Source of the DNA: Clostridiales bacterium UBA7011
GTDB lineage: Bacteria; Bacillota; Clostridia; Oscillospirales; Butyricicoccaceae
DNA length: 9,047 nt
Assembly (NCBI GenBank): GCA_002449635.1
Contig: DJXF01000031.1
Location: 1-9,047, forward strand
Direction: 5' to 3'
Part shown: piece after piece, positions 1 to 6,502 of the stretch
Layout of the letters: each line of letters begins with the position of its first letter
How positions within the stretch are numbered: the first letter of the stretch is position 1
Notes under the pieces: generated by a model
Seen by the model: only the letters and a program-made list of their open reading frames with translations
The model's database searches: none
What the model was told of the DNA's origin: nothing
Position numbers and translations under genes: made by a program

Positions 1-407
1 GCCAGCTTTGCACACTCCAGCAGCATGTCATACATCGAGCAGAGCTTTACCGTGTGCGACAGGTCATCATAATGGTTGACAACGATGCCGCCGTCACCCA
101 GCGCGTTTGAATGAATGGTTACACTTGACGCGCCGACCTTTTTGGCCGCCGCAATGGACTGCTTCAGATAATCCAGATACTTTTCCTTGTGCGTCGGATC
201 AACGAGAGAATAATCCGCGTCACCATTAAAGCCGGAGATTGCAATGCCTGCTTTTTCAGCCGCTTCGCGGGTTGCATCCAGATCGCGAATCCGCCAGTCC
301 CAAAACTCTACTGCCTCAAAGCCGTCATCCTTTGCCGCCTGAAAGCGCTCCAGCCACGGCAGCTCGGTATACAGCGTATCAATGCAGGCGCATTTTCTCA
401 GTGCCAT
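1..407 (-). CDS. TIM-barrel sugar isomerase/epimerase, hydroxypyruvate-isomerase-like (partial, 3' end off the window)
   Basis: Only the first 135 residues are present; the gene runs off the left edge. The N-terminus reads like the AP-endonuclease-2 type TIM-barrel family (sugar phosphate isomerase/epimerase, hydroxypyruvate isomerase, IolE/IolH/IolI relatives). It has a TELPWLERFQAAKDDGF segment at about residues 14-30, a VEFWDW strand end at 33-38 and a VTIHSN strand at 96-101. Such enzymes isomerise or dehydrate keto-sugars, often with a divalent metal, in the cytoplasm. The ATG at 407 lies one base after the TAA of the upstream dehydrogenase gene. Its ribosome site GGAGGT is embedded in the last codons of that gene, with 8 bases of spacing, so the two are translationally linked. 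Next to an IolG-like enzyme it probably acts on a ketoinositol or keto-sugar product. The exact reaction cannot be fixed from the fragment. Confidence 0.85.
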   Translation of the reverse strand, partial: MALRKCACIDTLYTELPWLERFQAAKDDGFEAVEFWDWRIRDLDATREAAEKAGIAISGFNGDADYSLVDPTHKEKYLDYLKQSIAAAKKVGASSVTIHSNALGDGGIVVNHYDDLSHTVKLCSMYDMLLECAKL

Positions 408-408
408 C

Positions 409-1416
409 TTACTCAACCTCCGAAATCTTGACCGGACGGCCTTCATGCAGGGACTTGGTTGCAGCAGCAGCCATCAGTACCGGATACAGACCATCGTCGC
501 CGGTGACCGGTGTTTCCTTGTCGTTGATTACTGCATCGGCAAACGCCTTCATCTCTGCGACGAATGCGCCCGTGTAGCGATCCCACATGACCTTATATGC
601 GGTGCCGTATGTCGTGCCGTCTGCAGTGGACAGAACCGCGGTGTTCGGGATATCGTTCTCATCCTGTGCACAGCCCTCAGAGCCGAATACTTCTACTCTC
701 TGATCGTATCCGTAAACCGCCTTGCGGGAGTTGTCAATGACGCCCAGTGCGCCGTTCTCAAACTTCAGGGTTACCACTGCGGTGTCAACGTCGCCCGCTT
801 CTCCGATGCCCGGGTCAACCAGAACGGAACCGTATGCGGTGACTTCTGTAACCTCAGAACCCGCGAGGAAACGAACCATATCGAAGTCATGGATCATCAT
901 GTCGTAGAAGATGCCGCCCGAAACCTTGACGTAAGATACCGGAGGGGGCTCCGGATAGCGGGAGGACACCTTTACGAGGTTTACCTTGCCGATCTTGCCC
1001 TGCTGAACCATGTCATAAACAGCGCGATGGTTGTGGTCAAAGCGGCGGCAGAAACCGATCTGCAGCTTCACGCCGGCATCCTTGGCTGCCTGAATCGCCT
1101 CATGTACCTTGTTCAGATCGTAGTCAATCGGCTTCTCGCAGAAGATGTGCTTCTTTGCCTTTGCAGCCTCTATGATGAAGCGGGAATGGGTGTCCGTGGA
1201 GGAGCAGATCAGAACTGCCTCAATTTCCGGATCCTCGAGAATATCGGAGGGATCTGTCGTAACATTCGGAATGCGGTACTGTGCCGCAAACGCTCTGGTT
1301 GCATCGTTTGCAAACGGGTCGGCGATGGTTTTGATCTCCATCTCCGGAACAAACATGGAAATGTTTTTCGCATGAACCTTGCCAATACGACCGGCACCAA
1401 TAATGCCTACTTTCAT
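409..1416 (-). CDS. iolG: Gfo/Idh/MocA oxidoreductase, probable inositol 2-dehydrogenase
   Basis: The 335-residue length fits the inositol dehydrogenase family, which oxidises myo-inositol (some members scyllo-inositol or other sugars) with NAD to the 2-keto form in the cytoplasm. Visible features are the Rossmann motif GAGRIGKVHAKN at residues 7-18, an acidic D33 after the second strand that would favour NAD(H), and the CEKPID motif at 93-98 with K95. The segment GGIFYDMMIHDFDM at 167-180 holds D172 and H176. Lysine, aspartate and histidine in this arrangement match the catalytic triad known for the Bacillus enzyme. The start is supported by AAAGGAG at 1426-1432, nine bases upstream. It is the first gene of a minus-strand operon with the TIM-barrel gene one base downstream. 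The GGIF-DM-IHDFDM signature argues for IolG over other Gfo/Idh members, but the substrate could be a different cyclitol or sugar. Confidence 0.88.
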   Translation of the reverse strand: MKVGIIGAGRIGKVHAKNISMFVPEMEIKTIADPFANDATRAFAAQYRIPNVTTDPSDILEDPEIEAVLICSSTDTHSRFIIEAAKAKKHIFCEKPIDYDLNKVHEAIQAAKDAGVKLQIGFCRRFDHNHRAVYDMVQQGKIGKVNLVKVSSRYPEPPPVSYVKVSGGIFYDMMIHDFDMVRFLAGSEVTEVTAYGSVLVDPGIGEAGDVDTAVVTLKFENGALGVIDNSRKAVYGYDQRVEVFGSEGCAQDENDIPNTAVLSTADGTTYGTAYKVMWDRYTGAFVAEMKAFADAVINDKETPVTGDDGLYPVLMAAAATKSLHEGRPVKISEVE

Positions 1417-1568
1417 TTTGTTTATCTCCTTTCGCTCTCCGGAGAAACCTGTTTCCGTTCTCCTTTTTCTGTTCCCATTTTAATCCCGACGGCAGGTCAG
1501 AAAAACTGCTGCTTTCTTTTGAAAGGCCACGCTTTCTTTGCAGAATGTCCGCAATCTTGATTCAGCAA

Positions 1569-1596
1569 ATTGTACAAATGATCCGGAAATTGTCAT
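1569..1596 (-). promoter_or_regulatory. Probable sigma-A promoter of the iolG-like operon
   Basis: Minus-strand ATGACA (1591-1596, five of six to TTGACA) and TACAAT (1569-1574, five of six to TATAAT) are separated by 16 bases. It is the best promoter match seen between the upstream terminator and the iolG-like start. Transcription would begin near 1562, giving a leader of about 145 bases. The slightly short spacer and imperfect boxes are what one expects of an activator-dependent promoter. The TACAAT box overlaps an 8-bp palindrome TTGTACAA (1570-1577). Confidence 0.5.
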
Positions 1597-1602
1597 ATCC
1601 TT

Positions 1603-1674
1603 TTTCTTTTTTGTCCCCCACGCCCGCGAACCGTGTCTCTTTTCTTCGATTGATGTCATTTCTTTTGTCTCCCC
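1603..1674 (-). repeat. Two purine-rich direct repeats upstream of the iolG promoter, candidate activator sites
   Basis: On the minus strand GGGGGACAAAAAAGAAA (1619 to 1603) and GGGGAGACAAAAGAAA (1674 to 1659) are near copies differing by small indels. They lie 54-56 bases apart, roughly five helical turns. Both are followed, further along the minus strand, by ATGACA (1596-1591 and 1659-1654). The inner copy ends seven bases upstream of the -35 box. AraC-type response regulators generally bind direct repeats placed this way, so they are plausible sites for the regulator encoded at 1785-3275. Purine-rich tracts can also resemble one another by chance. Confidence 0.3.
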
Positions 1675-1741
1675 GCAGAACGTCCCGCTCTTTCTGCGCA
1701 TTCCGTTGGCCTGCCCGCACCGTTTTTTCGCATAAATGCAG

Positions 1742-1770
1742 AAAAAAAGCAGAGAGCCGAAGCTCTCTGC
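1742..1770 (-). terminator. Rho-independent terminator after the response regulator gene
   Basis: The minus strand carries a perfect 9-bp stem GCAGAGAGC / GCTCTCTGC (1762-1770 and 1749-1757). It is closed by a TTCG tetraloop and followed at once by seven T (1748-1742). It lies 14 bases after the response regulator stop and separates that operon from the iolG-like operon. Confidence 0.93.
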
Positions 1771-1784
1771 ACACGATCTGTCTG

Positions 1785-3275
1785 TTATATGGTTTTCTTC
1801 CTATACTCCTGCGGCGTCATACCCGTCGCCTTCTTGAACATTTTAATAAAATTCCGATGGTCGCCAAACCCGCTCTGAATCCCGACCGCTTTGACCTTCA
1901 GATTGGCACGAAGCAGCAGTTCCTTCGCCTTATTGACCCGGCAGGACATCAGGTATTCCGAAAAGGTGACGCCGGTTTCCTTGTGAAAGATATGGCTTAA
2001 ATAGGTGGCGTTCAAATGCACGGAATCCGCCACTTCATTCAAGGAAATGCGGGACTGAAAGTTTTCGCGTATGTAGCGCACCGCACTTCTGACCGTGTCG
2101 CTGTACTGCTGATCGTCCGGAAGCAGATCCTCCTGAAAGATGAGGTATTTCAGCTCCATACCCTCCAGATCGGAAAAATGTTCGGGCACAGGGCGCGGTT
2201 CCACACCGGCAGAGCGATCCGTCTGTCGGAGCCATTCCCGAACCAGACGCGCCTCCGTATGATTCCGCTCGAAGGCATCCAGCGCCTCGCTCCAGCCCAC
2301 ATGAATGGCGCTGCTGTCCTTGCGCTCCATGTAGGATGCGATATTGCTGCAAAACATCCGCGCCTCCGGCGGGATCTCTTTGCCGCAGTCCGCGGTCTGC
2401 CAGCCGTAGAAGATCGTCTGATTGACATAAAACCGCTCATTCAGACATCCCACGGCCTCCTGCCAGCAGCGGCTGGGGGAGATTTGCAAATGATACACCT
2501 TGCTCGTCCCGATCTGAACATTGACTGACAGATATCGTTCACAGTAACGCAGCAGCATGGATGCACTCTGCTGTACCAGCTGCTGGCGTTCGTAAATGCT
2601 GACCACGCCGTTCAAATCCAGCAAAACCGCGTAAAGCGTCTGTCTGATAGGTACACACCGGACGGGCAGCTTCTTGCACGATTCACAGCACACCTGTGCG
2701 AAGGAAATGTCAAATTTTTCCCGGTGTTCGAGATCAAGCGCCTCAAACGGTTCGGATGCGTGTACGATCCGCACAGCCATCGCAGCACTGATATGAAATC
2801 CGTCCTTCGTGTTTTGTTCTGCGTTCTCATCGCGCAGCAGACGGCTGTAATAGTCCCGTTCCTCCTCTGTATTTTGAAATACGGAACCCTCTTCGGAAAC
2901 GCGGATTTTTCCCTTCATCTGCTCGAGCAGCTCGAGAAAGCTCTTCTCGGTCAGCAGATTTTTGAGTACATATTCATCCGCGCCCAGCTTCATCGCTTCC
3001 TTGACATATTCAAAATCATCATGACAGCTGAGTGCGATAATCCGCGCGTCATTCCCCCGGCTGCGCAGCAGTCGGATGACCGAAATCCCGTCCAGAACGG
3101 GCATGCTGATATCGGTCACAATAATATGCGGATGGTATTCATCTGCCATCTGAAGCGCTTCCTCTCCATCCCGCGCCACGCCGACCAGGGAATATCCATA
3201 TCGCTCCCAGTCGATCAGCTGGGACAGATACGTCCGCACCAGAAAGTCATCATCCGCCAGCAATATCTTAATCAA
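1785..3275 (-). CDS. AraC-type DNA-binding response regulator (YesN-like)
   Basis: This is a 496-residue cytoplasmic transcription regulator. The receiver domain fills about residues 1-120, with acidic residues D8-D10, phospho-acceptor D55 in IIVTDISMP, S83 in ALSCHDDFEY and K105 in VLKN. After a long middle linker of unknown fold (about 125-385), the C-terminal 107 residues form an AraC-type double helix-turn-helix: ISLNEVADSVHLNATYLSHI at 410-429, then VGIQSGFGDHRNFIKMFKK at about 464-482, ending TPQEYRK. This is the usual partner of YesM/LytS-type kinases, and such a kinase lies two genes upstream. The start is a TTG at 3275, seven bases after GAGG in a purine-rich AAGGAAGAGG (3283-3292). 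The frame stays open further upstream but lacks ATG or GTG there, and the receiver fold begins exactly at this TTG. The gene follows the binding-protein gene by 77 bases. A likely target is the neighbouring iolG-like operon. Confidence 0.95.
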   Translation of the reverse strand: MIKILLADDDFLVRTYLSQLIDWERYGYSLVGVARDGEEALQMADEYHPHIIVTDISMPVLDGISVIRLLRSRGNDARIIALSCHDDFEYVKEAMKLGADEYVLKNLLTEKSFLELLEQMKGKIRVSEEGSVFQNTEEERDYYSRLLRDENAEQNTKDGFHISAAMAVRIVHASEPFEALDLEHREKFDISFAQVCCESCKKLPVRCVPIRQTLYAVLLDLNGVVSIYERQQLVQQSASMLLRYCERYLSVNVQIGTSKVYHLQISPSRCWQEAVGCLNERFYVNQTIFYGWQTADCGKEIPPEARMFCSNIASYMERKDSSAIHVGWSEALDAFERNHTEARLVREWLRQTDRSAGVEPRPVPEHFSDLEGMELKYLIFQEDLLPDDQQYSDTVRSAVRYIRENFQSRISLNEVADSVHLNATYLSHIFHKETGVTFSEYLMSCRVNKAKELLLRANLKVKAVGIQSGFGDHRNFIKMFKKATGMTPQEYRKKTI

Positions 3276-3346
3276 ACCGTTTCCTCTTCCTTCCAGCCAG
3301 TAGTCGTTTTTTTGAAGAGAACATACCAGAGCGGCAATAGGATCAC
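3272..3346 (-). CDS. Possible 24-residue leader or coupling peptide between binding protein and regulator
   Basis: A GTG at 3346 opens a short frame encoding a hydrophobic start (MILLPLWYVLF) and a charged tail (FKKTTTGWKEEETV). Its TGA (3274-3272) overlaps the TTG start of the response regulator. The frame is the same as that of the upstream binding protein, separated from it only by that gene's TAA. AAGG sits close upstream, so initiation would be weak. It could couple translation into the regulator gene, or be a fortuitous frame in a 77-base gap. It is unlike any family I recognise. Confidence 0.18.
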   Translation of the reverse strand: MILLPLWYVLFKKTTTGWKEEETV

Positions 3347-3352
3347 GCCGCC

Positions 3353-4279
3353 TTAATGGGATAGGTATTTTTTCACATTATCCTGTGTAATCAAATCATT
3401 TTCAACAAAAACCGCATCGTCGATGTCCTTTCCATCCAATGCGTCTGCGATCGTCTGTATCGTCTTATATCCGATCTGATAGCCATCCTGTCCCACTATC
3501 GCCAGGATTTCTCCCTGTTCTACGGCAAGCAGGGCATCGCTCTGTGTATCCACGCCGATCAGCAGAATATCGGTGCGTTCCTCCCGGTCGCGCTGCCGCA
3601 TTGCACCGAGAACCATCATCGCACTGGTGCAAAACACACCTTTTACATCCGGATGCTCCTCCAGCAGTCGCTGCATGCTCTTCATGCTTTCGATTTCTCC
3701 GCTGTCCGGATTTTCCTGCACGGCACATACCTCCAATTTGGTATGCTGTTCCATATAATCCCGAAATCCCTGTACGCGCTCATAATGCGTGCTCTGCTGC
3801 AGGCTTCCGGAAATGACAGCGATCTTCCCGGTATTCAAATGAGAGGCGATTTTTTTCGCCGCCAGTTCACCAATGCGGTAATTATCCGATCCGATGTACG
3901 GACAATCGTATTTTGTCGAACTGGAATCAATATAAAATGCCCGCACGCCGTTCTGATCCGCCTGCTGTAAAATATCCATTTCATTTGCATCACACGGTGC
4001 CACGGCAATTGCATCCGGCTTGGAGGCAATGGCATCCGCAATCATAACCTTCTGCGCACGGCAGTCGCTTTCCGACTGCGGATACAGGATATTGACGGAA
4101 ACACCGAAATCACTTGCCGCCTGCTCCAGACCGCTTTCTACCGCCATCCAGTGTACCGAATTCATCGCTTTCAAAACAACACAAATCGTTTTGGCATCTT
4201 TGACCTGCTGTGTCTGTACGGTTCCGCAGCCGCAAAGAACAAGCTGCATCGCAAGCAGCATTGCAGTCATTCGCTTCAT
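3353..4279 (-). CDS. Sugar-type periplasmic-binding lipoprotein, probable sensor of a three-component system
   Basis: This 308-residue protein belongs to the ribose/xylose-type (type I) solute-binding family. It has a lipoprotein signal: MKRM, a hydrophobic run, then LCGC with likely lipidated C18. The mature part carries VHWMAVESG (42-50), IAVAPCDANE (91-100), an IDSS strand end (117-120), an ERVQGF helix (167-172), GVDTQSDAL (242-250) and VGQDGYQIGY (262-271), all at the hinge and ligand-cleft positions usual for this family. The start is chosen at 4279 because AGGAG (4287-4291) sits seven bases upstream. An in-frame ATG at 4318 would overlap the kinase gene by 26 bases and put a charged extension before the signal peptide. 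It lies 13 bases after the kinase stop. No ATP-binding or permease gene is next to it, so it most likely delivers a sugar signal to the kinase. The ligand is unknown. Confidence 0.92.
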   Translation of the reverse strand: MKRMTAMLLAMQLVLCGCGTVQTQQVKDAKTICVVLKAMNSVHWMAVESGLEQAASDFGVSVNILYPQSESDCRAQKVMIADAIASKPDAIAVAPCDANEMDILQQADQNGVRAFYIDSSSTKYDCPYIGSDNYRIGELAAKKIASHLNTGKIAVISGSLQQSTHYERVQGFRDYMEQHTKLEVCAVQENPDSGEIESMKSMQRLLEEHPDVKGVFCTSAMMVLGAMRQRDREERTDILLIGVDTQSDALLAVEQGEILAIVGQDGYQIGYKTIQTIADALDGKDIDDAVFVENDLITQDNVKKYLSH

Positions 4280-4286
4280 GACAGCT

Positions 4287-4291
4287 CTCCT
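4287..4291 (-). promoter_or_regulatory. Ribosome binding site fixing the binding-protein start
   Basis: AGGAG on the minus strand lies seven bases before the ATG at 4279, between the kinase stop (4293-4295) and that ATG. No comparable site precedes the alternative upstream ATG codons at 4318, 4315 and 4309. Confidence 0.75.
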
Positions 4292-4292
4292 A

Positions 4293-5975
4293 CTATATTG
4301 TATACTCATTTTCATCATAAGAAACCGGCAGAGTGATCACTGCCGTTGTGCCGCTCCCGTTTTCCGAATGAAACCGCATCTCCGCCCGTGTTCCGTAATA
4401 CAGCCTCAGGCGTTCGCGGATATTTCCGATGCCAATTCCGCTGAATTTGCTGGGCTTCTGTCCGGTCATGAGCTTTTGCAGCTCTTCCGGAGTGAGACCC
4501 CGTCCGTTATCCCGAACCCGGACTGCGAGGGTGTCGCCAATCTGCATCGCACTGATTTCAATCCGTCCATTTTCCTTTTTCAGGTCAATTCCGTGCAGAA
4601 TGGCATTTTCCACAAGCGGCTGAATCAGCAGATTGGGAATATAGCATCGCTTCGTCTCCGGCTGAATGTCATACTCCACCTCAAAGCTGTTTGCATACCG
4701 GAACATCTGCAGCCTGACATAATTATCCACCATATGCATTTCCCGCTCCAGCGGGATAAAGGTACCCTGATTTCTGGCGGTCAGCTGCATCAGCTCGATA
4801 AACGCTTCCAAAAGCTGCGCGATTTCCTTTGCATTTTGCAGAATGGCCGCATATTTAATCGTATTCAATGTATTATAGATAAAATGCGGCTGAATCTGAT
4901 ACTGCAATGCCTCCATTTCCGCTTCCCGCTTGAGCATCTTTTGTGTGACGAGCTCACCGATGAGGCTGTCCAGCTGTCTGACCATGCTGTTAAAACCGGC
5001 CGCCAGTCTGCCGATCTCATCGTTCTGATGAACCTCTGTCTGTATCGTCAGGTCGCCCTGACTGACCTGCTGCATCGCTTCCTCCAGCTGCTGCAGCGGT
5101 GTGAGCATATTTCGCACGATGATCCAGATCGACACGCCGGACAGCAGAAGCAGGAGGACGGAAAACAGCAGAATCCTGCTCCCCGCACGCCGAATATCTC
5201 CTGTGAGTACATCCCGATTCACCACAGAATGGAAGCTATATCCGGTCAGCGGCGCCTGTATGCTGGATTTGAGTTCATTCTCTCCTATCTTCTCTTCCGG
5301 TTTTCCCAGGCGGTTCAGATTGGAGCAGGAGGCATATCGTCCCTCCGGCGTCGTAATATAAATCTCTCTGTCCGACCCGGTCTGCCTGTTTTGCAGGCAC
5401 TTAAAAAAAGCGGTTCGCTCGTCTACGGTCACAATCACGTAACCGAGTATCCGCGTGTCATCCGGTGCGGCAACCGGCTGTTCATACGCAAAGATGTTTT
5501 TCCGGATGGTTCCCAGCCGGTCGACTGTGCTGACCGGCATCAACGGGTTCCGGATGTCATCCGCCGTGTGATGAACCCAGATGATCTTGTCCGATGTACA
5601 TCGTTCTGTCTGCGTACCCTGCCGTGTGACGCGGACAAGCTGTGCATGCCCGTTGATATAGCAGTAAACCGCATCGATATCCCCTGTCAGATACTGTCCC
5701 AGATGATCCTCTATGTCTGTATGCTTCTGCTGCGCCAATAGTTCGGGCAATGTCTCATCATTTGCGGCATCCACGGCAGTAAAATACGCCTCACGCATCA
5801 AATTGTCAAATGCAGCCGCACAGACATTCATATTTCCGGTTACCATGTTGTTGTAGTTTTGTTCAATGGCATCCGCACTCTGCCGGTAGATCAAAAAGGA
5901 AAAAATGAGAAAAATTACAACAGAAATTGTCATGATGCTCAATAATAACTTTTGTTTCAGATTCACGCTCAGCAC
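4293..5975 (-). CDS. Membrane sensor histidine kinase (YesM/LytS type, HAMP + His_kinase + HATPase)
   Basis: This kinase of about 560 residues has the order: membrane helix 1 (about 10-30), an extracytoplasmic sensor region (about 31-265), membrane helix 2 (about 268-288), a HAMP segment starting at RNMLTPLQQLEEAM, and a His_kinase domain with the phospho-acceptor in QIQPHFIYNTLN (H364). An HATPase domain follows, with the N box PLVENAILHG, the G1 box VRDNGRGL and the G2 box GIGIGNIRERL. In YesM-type proteins the outer part senses carbohydrates directly or through a binding protein. AAGGAG (5981-5986) is five bases from a GTG at 5975 but only two from a GTG at 5978, so 5975 is preferred. It lies upstream of the binding protein and AraC-type regulator genes on the same strand, forming the signalling operon. 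The family assignment is firm; the signal is unknown. Confidence 0.95.
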   Translation of the reverse strand: MLSVNLKQKLLLSIMTISVVIFLIFSFLIYRQSADAIEQNYNNMVTGNMNVCAAAFDNLMREAYFTAVDAANDETLPELLAQQKHTDIEDHLGQYLTGDIDAVYCYINGHAQLVRVTRQGTQTERCTSDKIIWVHHTADDIRNPLMPVSTVDRLGTIRKNIFAYEQPVAAPDDTRILGYVIVTVDERTAFFKCLQNRQTGSDREIYITTPEGRYASCSNLNRLGKPEEKIGENELKSSIQAPLTGYSFHSVVNRDVLTGDIRRAGSRILLFSVLLLLLSGVSIWIIVRNMLTPLQQLEEAMQQVSQGDLTIQTEVHQNDEIGRLAAGFNSMVRQLDSLIGELVTQKMLKREAEMEALQYQIQPHFIYNTLNTIKYAAILQNAKEIAQLLEAFIELMQLTARNQGTFIPLEREMHMVDNYVRLQMFRYANSFEVEYDIQPETKRCYIPNLLIQPLVENAILHGIDLKKENGRIEISAMQIGDTLAVRVRDNGRGLTPEELQKLMTGQKPSKFSGIGIGNIRERLRLYYGTRAEMRFHSENGSGTTAVITLPVSYDENEYTI

Positions 5976-6004
5976 CACGTCTCCTTATCTGTAAATCCCG
6001 CCGC

Positions 6005-6039
6005 AAAACGCCGGAGCACACCGTTCAAATCACCCGGCG
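6005..6039 (-). terminator. Weak hairpin with short T-run between small membrane protein and kinase genes
   Basis: On the minus strand CGCCGG (6039-6034) pairs with CCGGCG (6014-6009) across a 19-base loop and is followed by four T (6008-6005). The stem is short and the T-run poor, so it would give partial termination or act as an RNA-stability hairpin. It begins immediately after the stop of the small membrane protein gene. It may lower expression of the kinase operon relative to the first gene. Confidence 0.35.
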
Positions 6040-6306
6040 CTATTCCTCTTCGGTCTGTTCGGCCATTTTTTCCGCCGCTTCAATTTCCTCGACCGGCACG
6101 TCTTTTTCCGCAAAATATTTTCCGTCAATCCAGTAACCGATGGCGGTTCCGATGACCGCACCCGCAATCTGCAGCATATAACCATCCCAATTCAACGCGC
6201 CTGTTGCAAACAGTCCGACAGCATAGCCGAGCGCCAGACCCAGAAAACCGGTGCGCGGAATCGTATTAAAATATTTGCGCTGCGTACTGTGATATCCCCG
6301 TTTCAT
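6040..6306 (-). CDS. Small two-helix membrane protein with glycine-zipper-like segment, function unknown
   Basis: The gene encodes 88 residues. A basic N-terminus (MKRGYHSTQRKYF) is followed by two hydrophobic helices. The first is around LGLALGYAVGLFATG and the second around LQIAGAVIGTAIGYWID. The tail is strongly acidic (DVPVEEIEAAEKMAEQTEEE). Glycines spaced every four residues in GAVIGTAIG resemble a glycine-zipper packing motif. AGGGAGGG (6313-6320) lies six bases before the ATG at 6306; an upstream ATG at 6342 has no such site. It is driven by a near-consensus promoter at 6358-6386 and sits 64 bases before the kinase start. It may therefore be the first gene of the signalling operon, though a weak hairpin lies between. 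I do not recognise the family. An accessory role with the membrane kinase is possible but unproven. Confidence 0.75.
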   Translation of the reverse strand: MKRGYHSTQRKYFNTIPRTGFLGLALGYAVGLFATGALNWDGYMLQIAGAVIGTAIGYWIDGKYFAEKDVPVEEIEAAEKMAEQTEEE

Positions 6307-6357
6307 CCGTATCCCTCCCTGCGCCAAATCGAAACTGGTCAAAACTTGTATAAATTA

Positions 6358-6386
6358 ATCATACCTATTACAATTATGCGTGTCAA
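6358..6386 (-). promoter_or_regulatory. Strong sigma-A promoter of the small membrane protein / signalling operon
   Basis: Minus-strand TTGACA (6381-6386, perfect) and TATGAT (6358-6363, five of six) are separated by exactly 17 bases. Transcription would start near 6351, giving a leader of about 45 bases to the ATG at 6306. It is the best promoter match in the window and the only clear one upstream of the kinase operon. An imperfect inverted repeat, GTAT and ATAC nine bases apart (6348-6364), covers the -10 box and start site and might be an operator. Confidence 0.8.
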
Positions 6387-6458
6387 GGCGGCAAATTTTT
6401 AGGTTATTTGTTGTTTTTTCGCCCGTTTCCAAAGAAATGCCACCCACAAAACAAACAG

Positions 6459-6502
6459 TCCCTGTGGATGCCGCACGAGGCGTTATCCGCAGGGATATTT
6501 TT
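6459..6502 (+). other. Orphan hairpin with T-run (terminator- or attenuator-like)
   Basis: TCCCTGTGGAT (6459-6469) pairs with ATCCGCAGGGA (6485-6495) over 11 bp with one wobble pair. The 15-base loop can itself form GCC/GGC, and five T follow at 6498-6502. This has the form of a plus-strand intrinsic terminator, but no plus-strand gene lies upstream. It could end a short RNA or attenuate a long Crp/Fnr leader. Read on the minus strand it is followed by a T-rich CTGTTTGTTTT, so the orientation is not certain. Confidence 0.4.

Larger units (their letters stand above)
1417..1784 (-). other. Intergenic region: iol-type operon promoter and leader, plus upstream terminator
   Basis: This 368-base stretch has no convincing gene. 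Small open frames on both strands lack ribosome sites and have no recognisable content. Reading on the minus strand, it holds the terminator of the response regulator gene (1742-1770), two similar purine-rich repeats (1659-1674 and 1603-1619), a sigma-A-like promoter (1569-1596), and a leader of about 145 bases to the iolG-like start. The leader contains a 10-bp palindrome TCTCCGGAGA at 1437-1446 just upstream of the ribosome site. No known riboswitch was recognised. Confidence 0.6.

Noticed and set aside
382..1560. Long plus-strand open frame of 392 residues
   Set aside because: It is antisense to the iolG-like gene, whose motifs and ribosome site are clear. The plus-strand translation has no domain-like pattern.
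1480..1701. Minus-strand 73-residue frame in the iolG upstream region
   Set aside because: It overlaps the predicted promoter and repeats, has no ribosome site, and no recognisable content.
4280..4318. Upstream ATG start for the binding protein
   Set aside because: It would overlap the kinase by 26 bases, has no ribosome site, and would place 13 residues before a well-formed signal peptide.
4020..5741. Very long plus-strand open frame of 573 residues
   Set aside because: It mirrors the histidine kinase and the start of the binding protein. Its composition (Cys, His, Gln and Leu rich) is typical of an antisense shadow and it has no ribosome site.
6307..6342. Upstream ATG start for the small membrane protein
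   Set aside because: No ribosome site precedes it, while AGGGAGGG stands six bases before the ATG at 6306. The predicted transcription start near 6351 would leave almost no leader.
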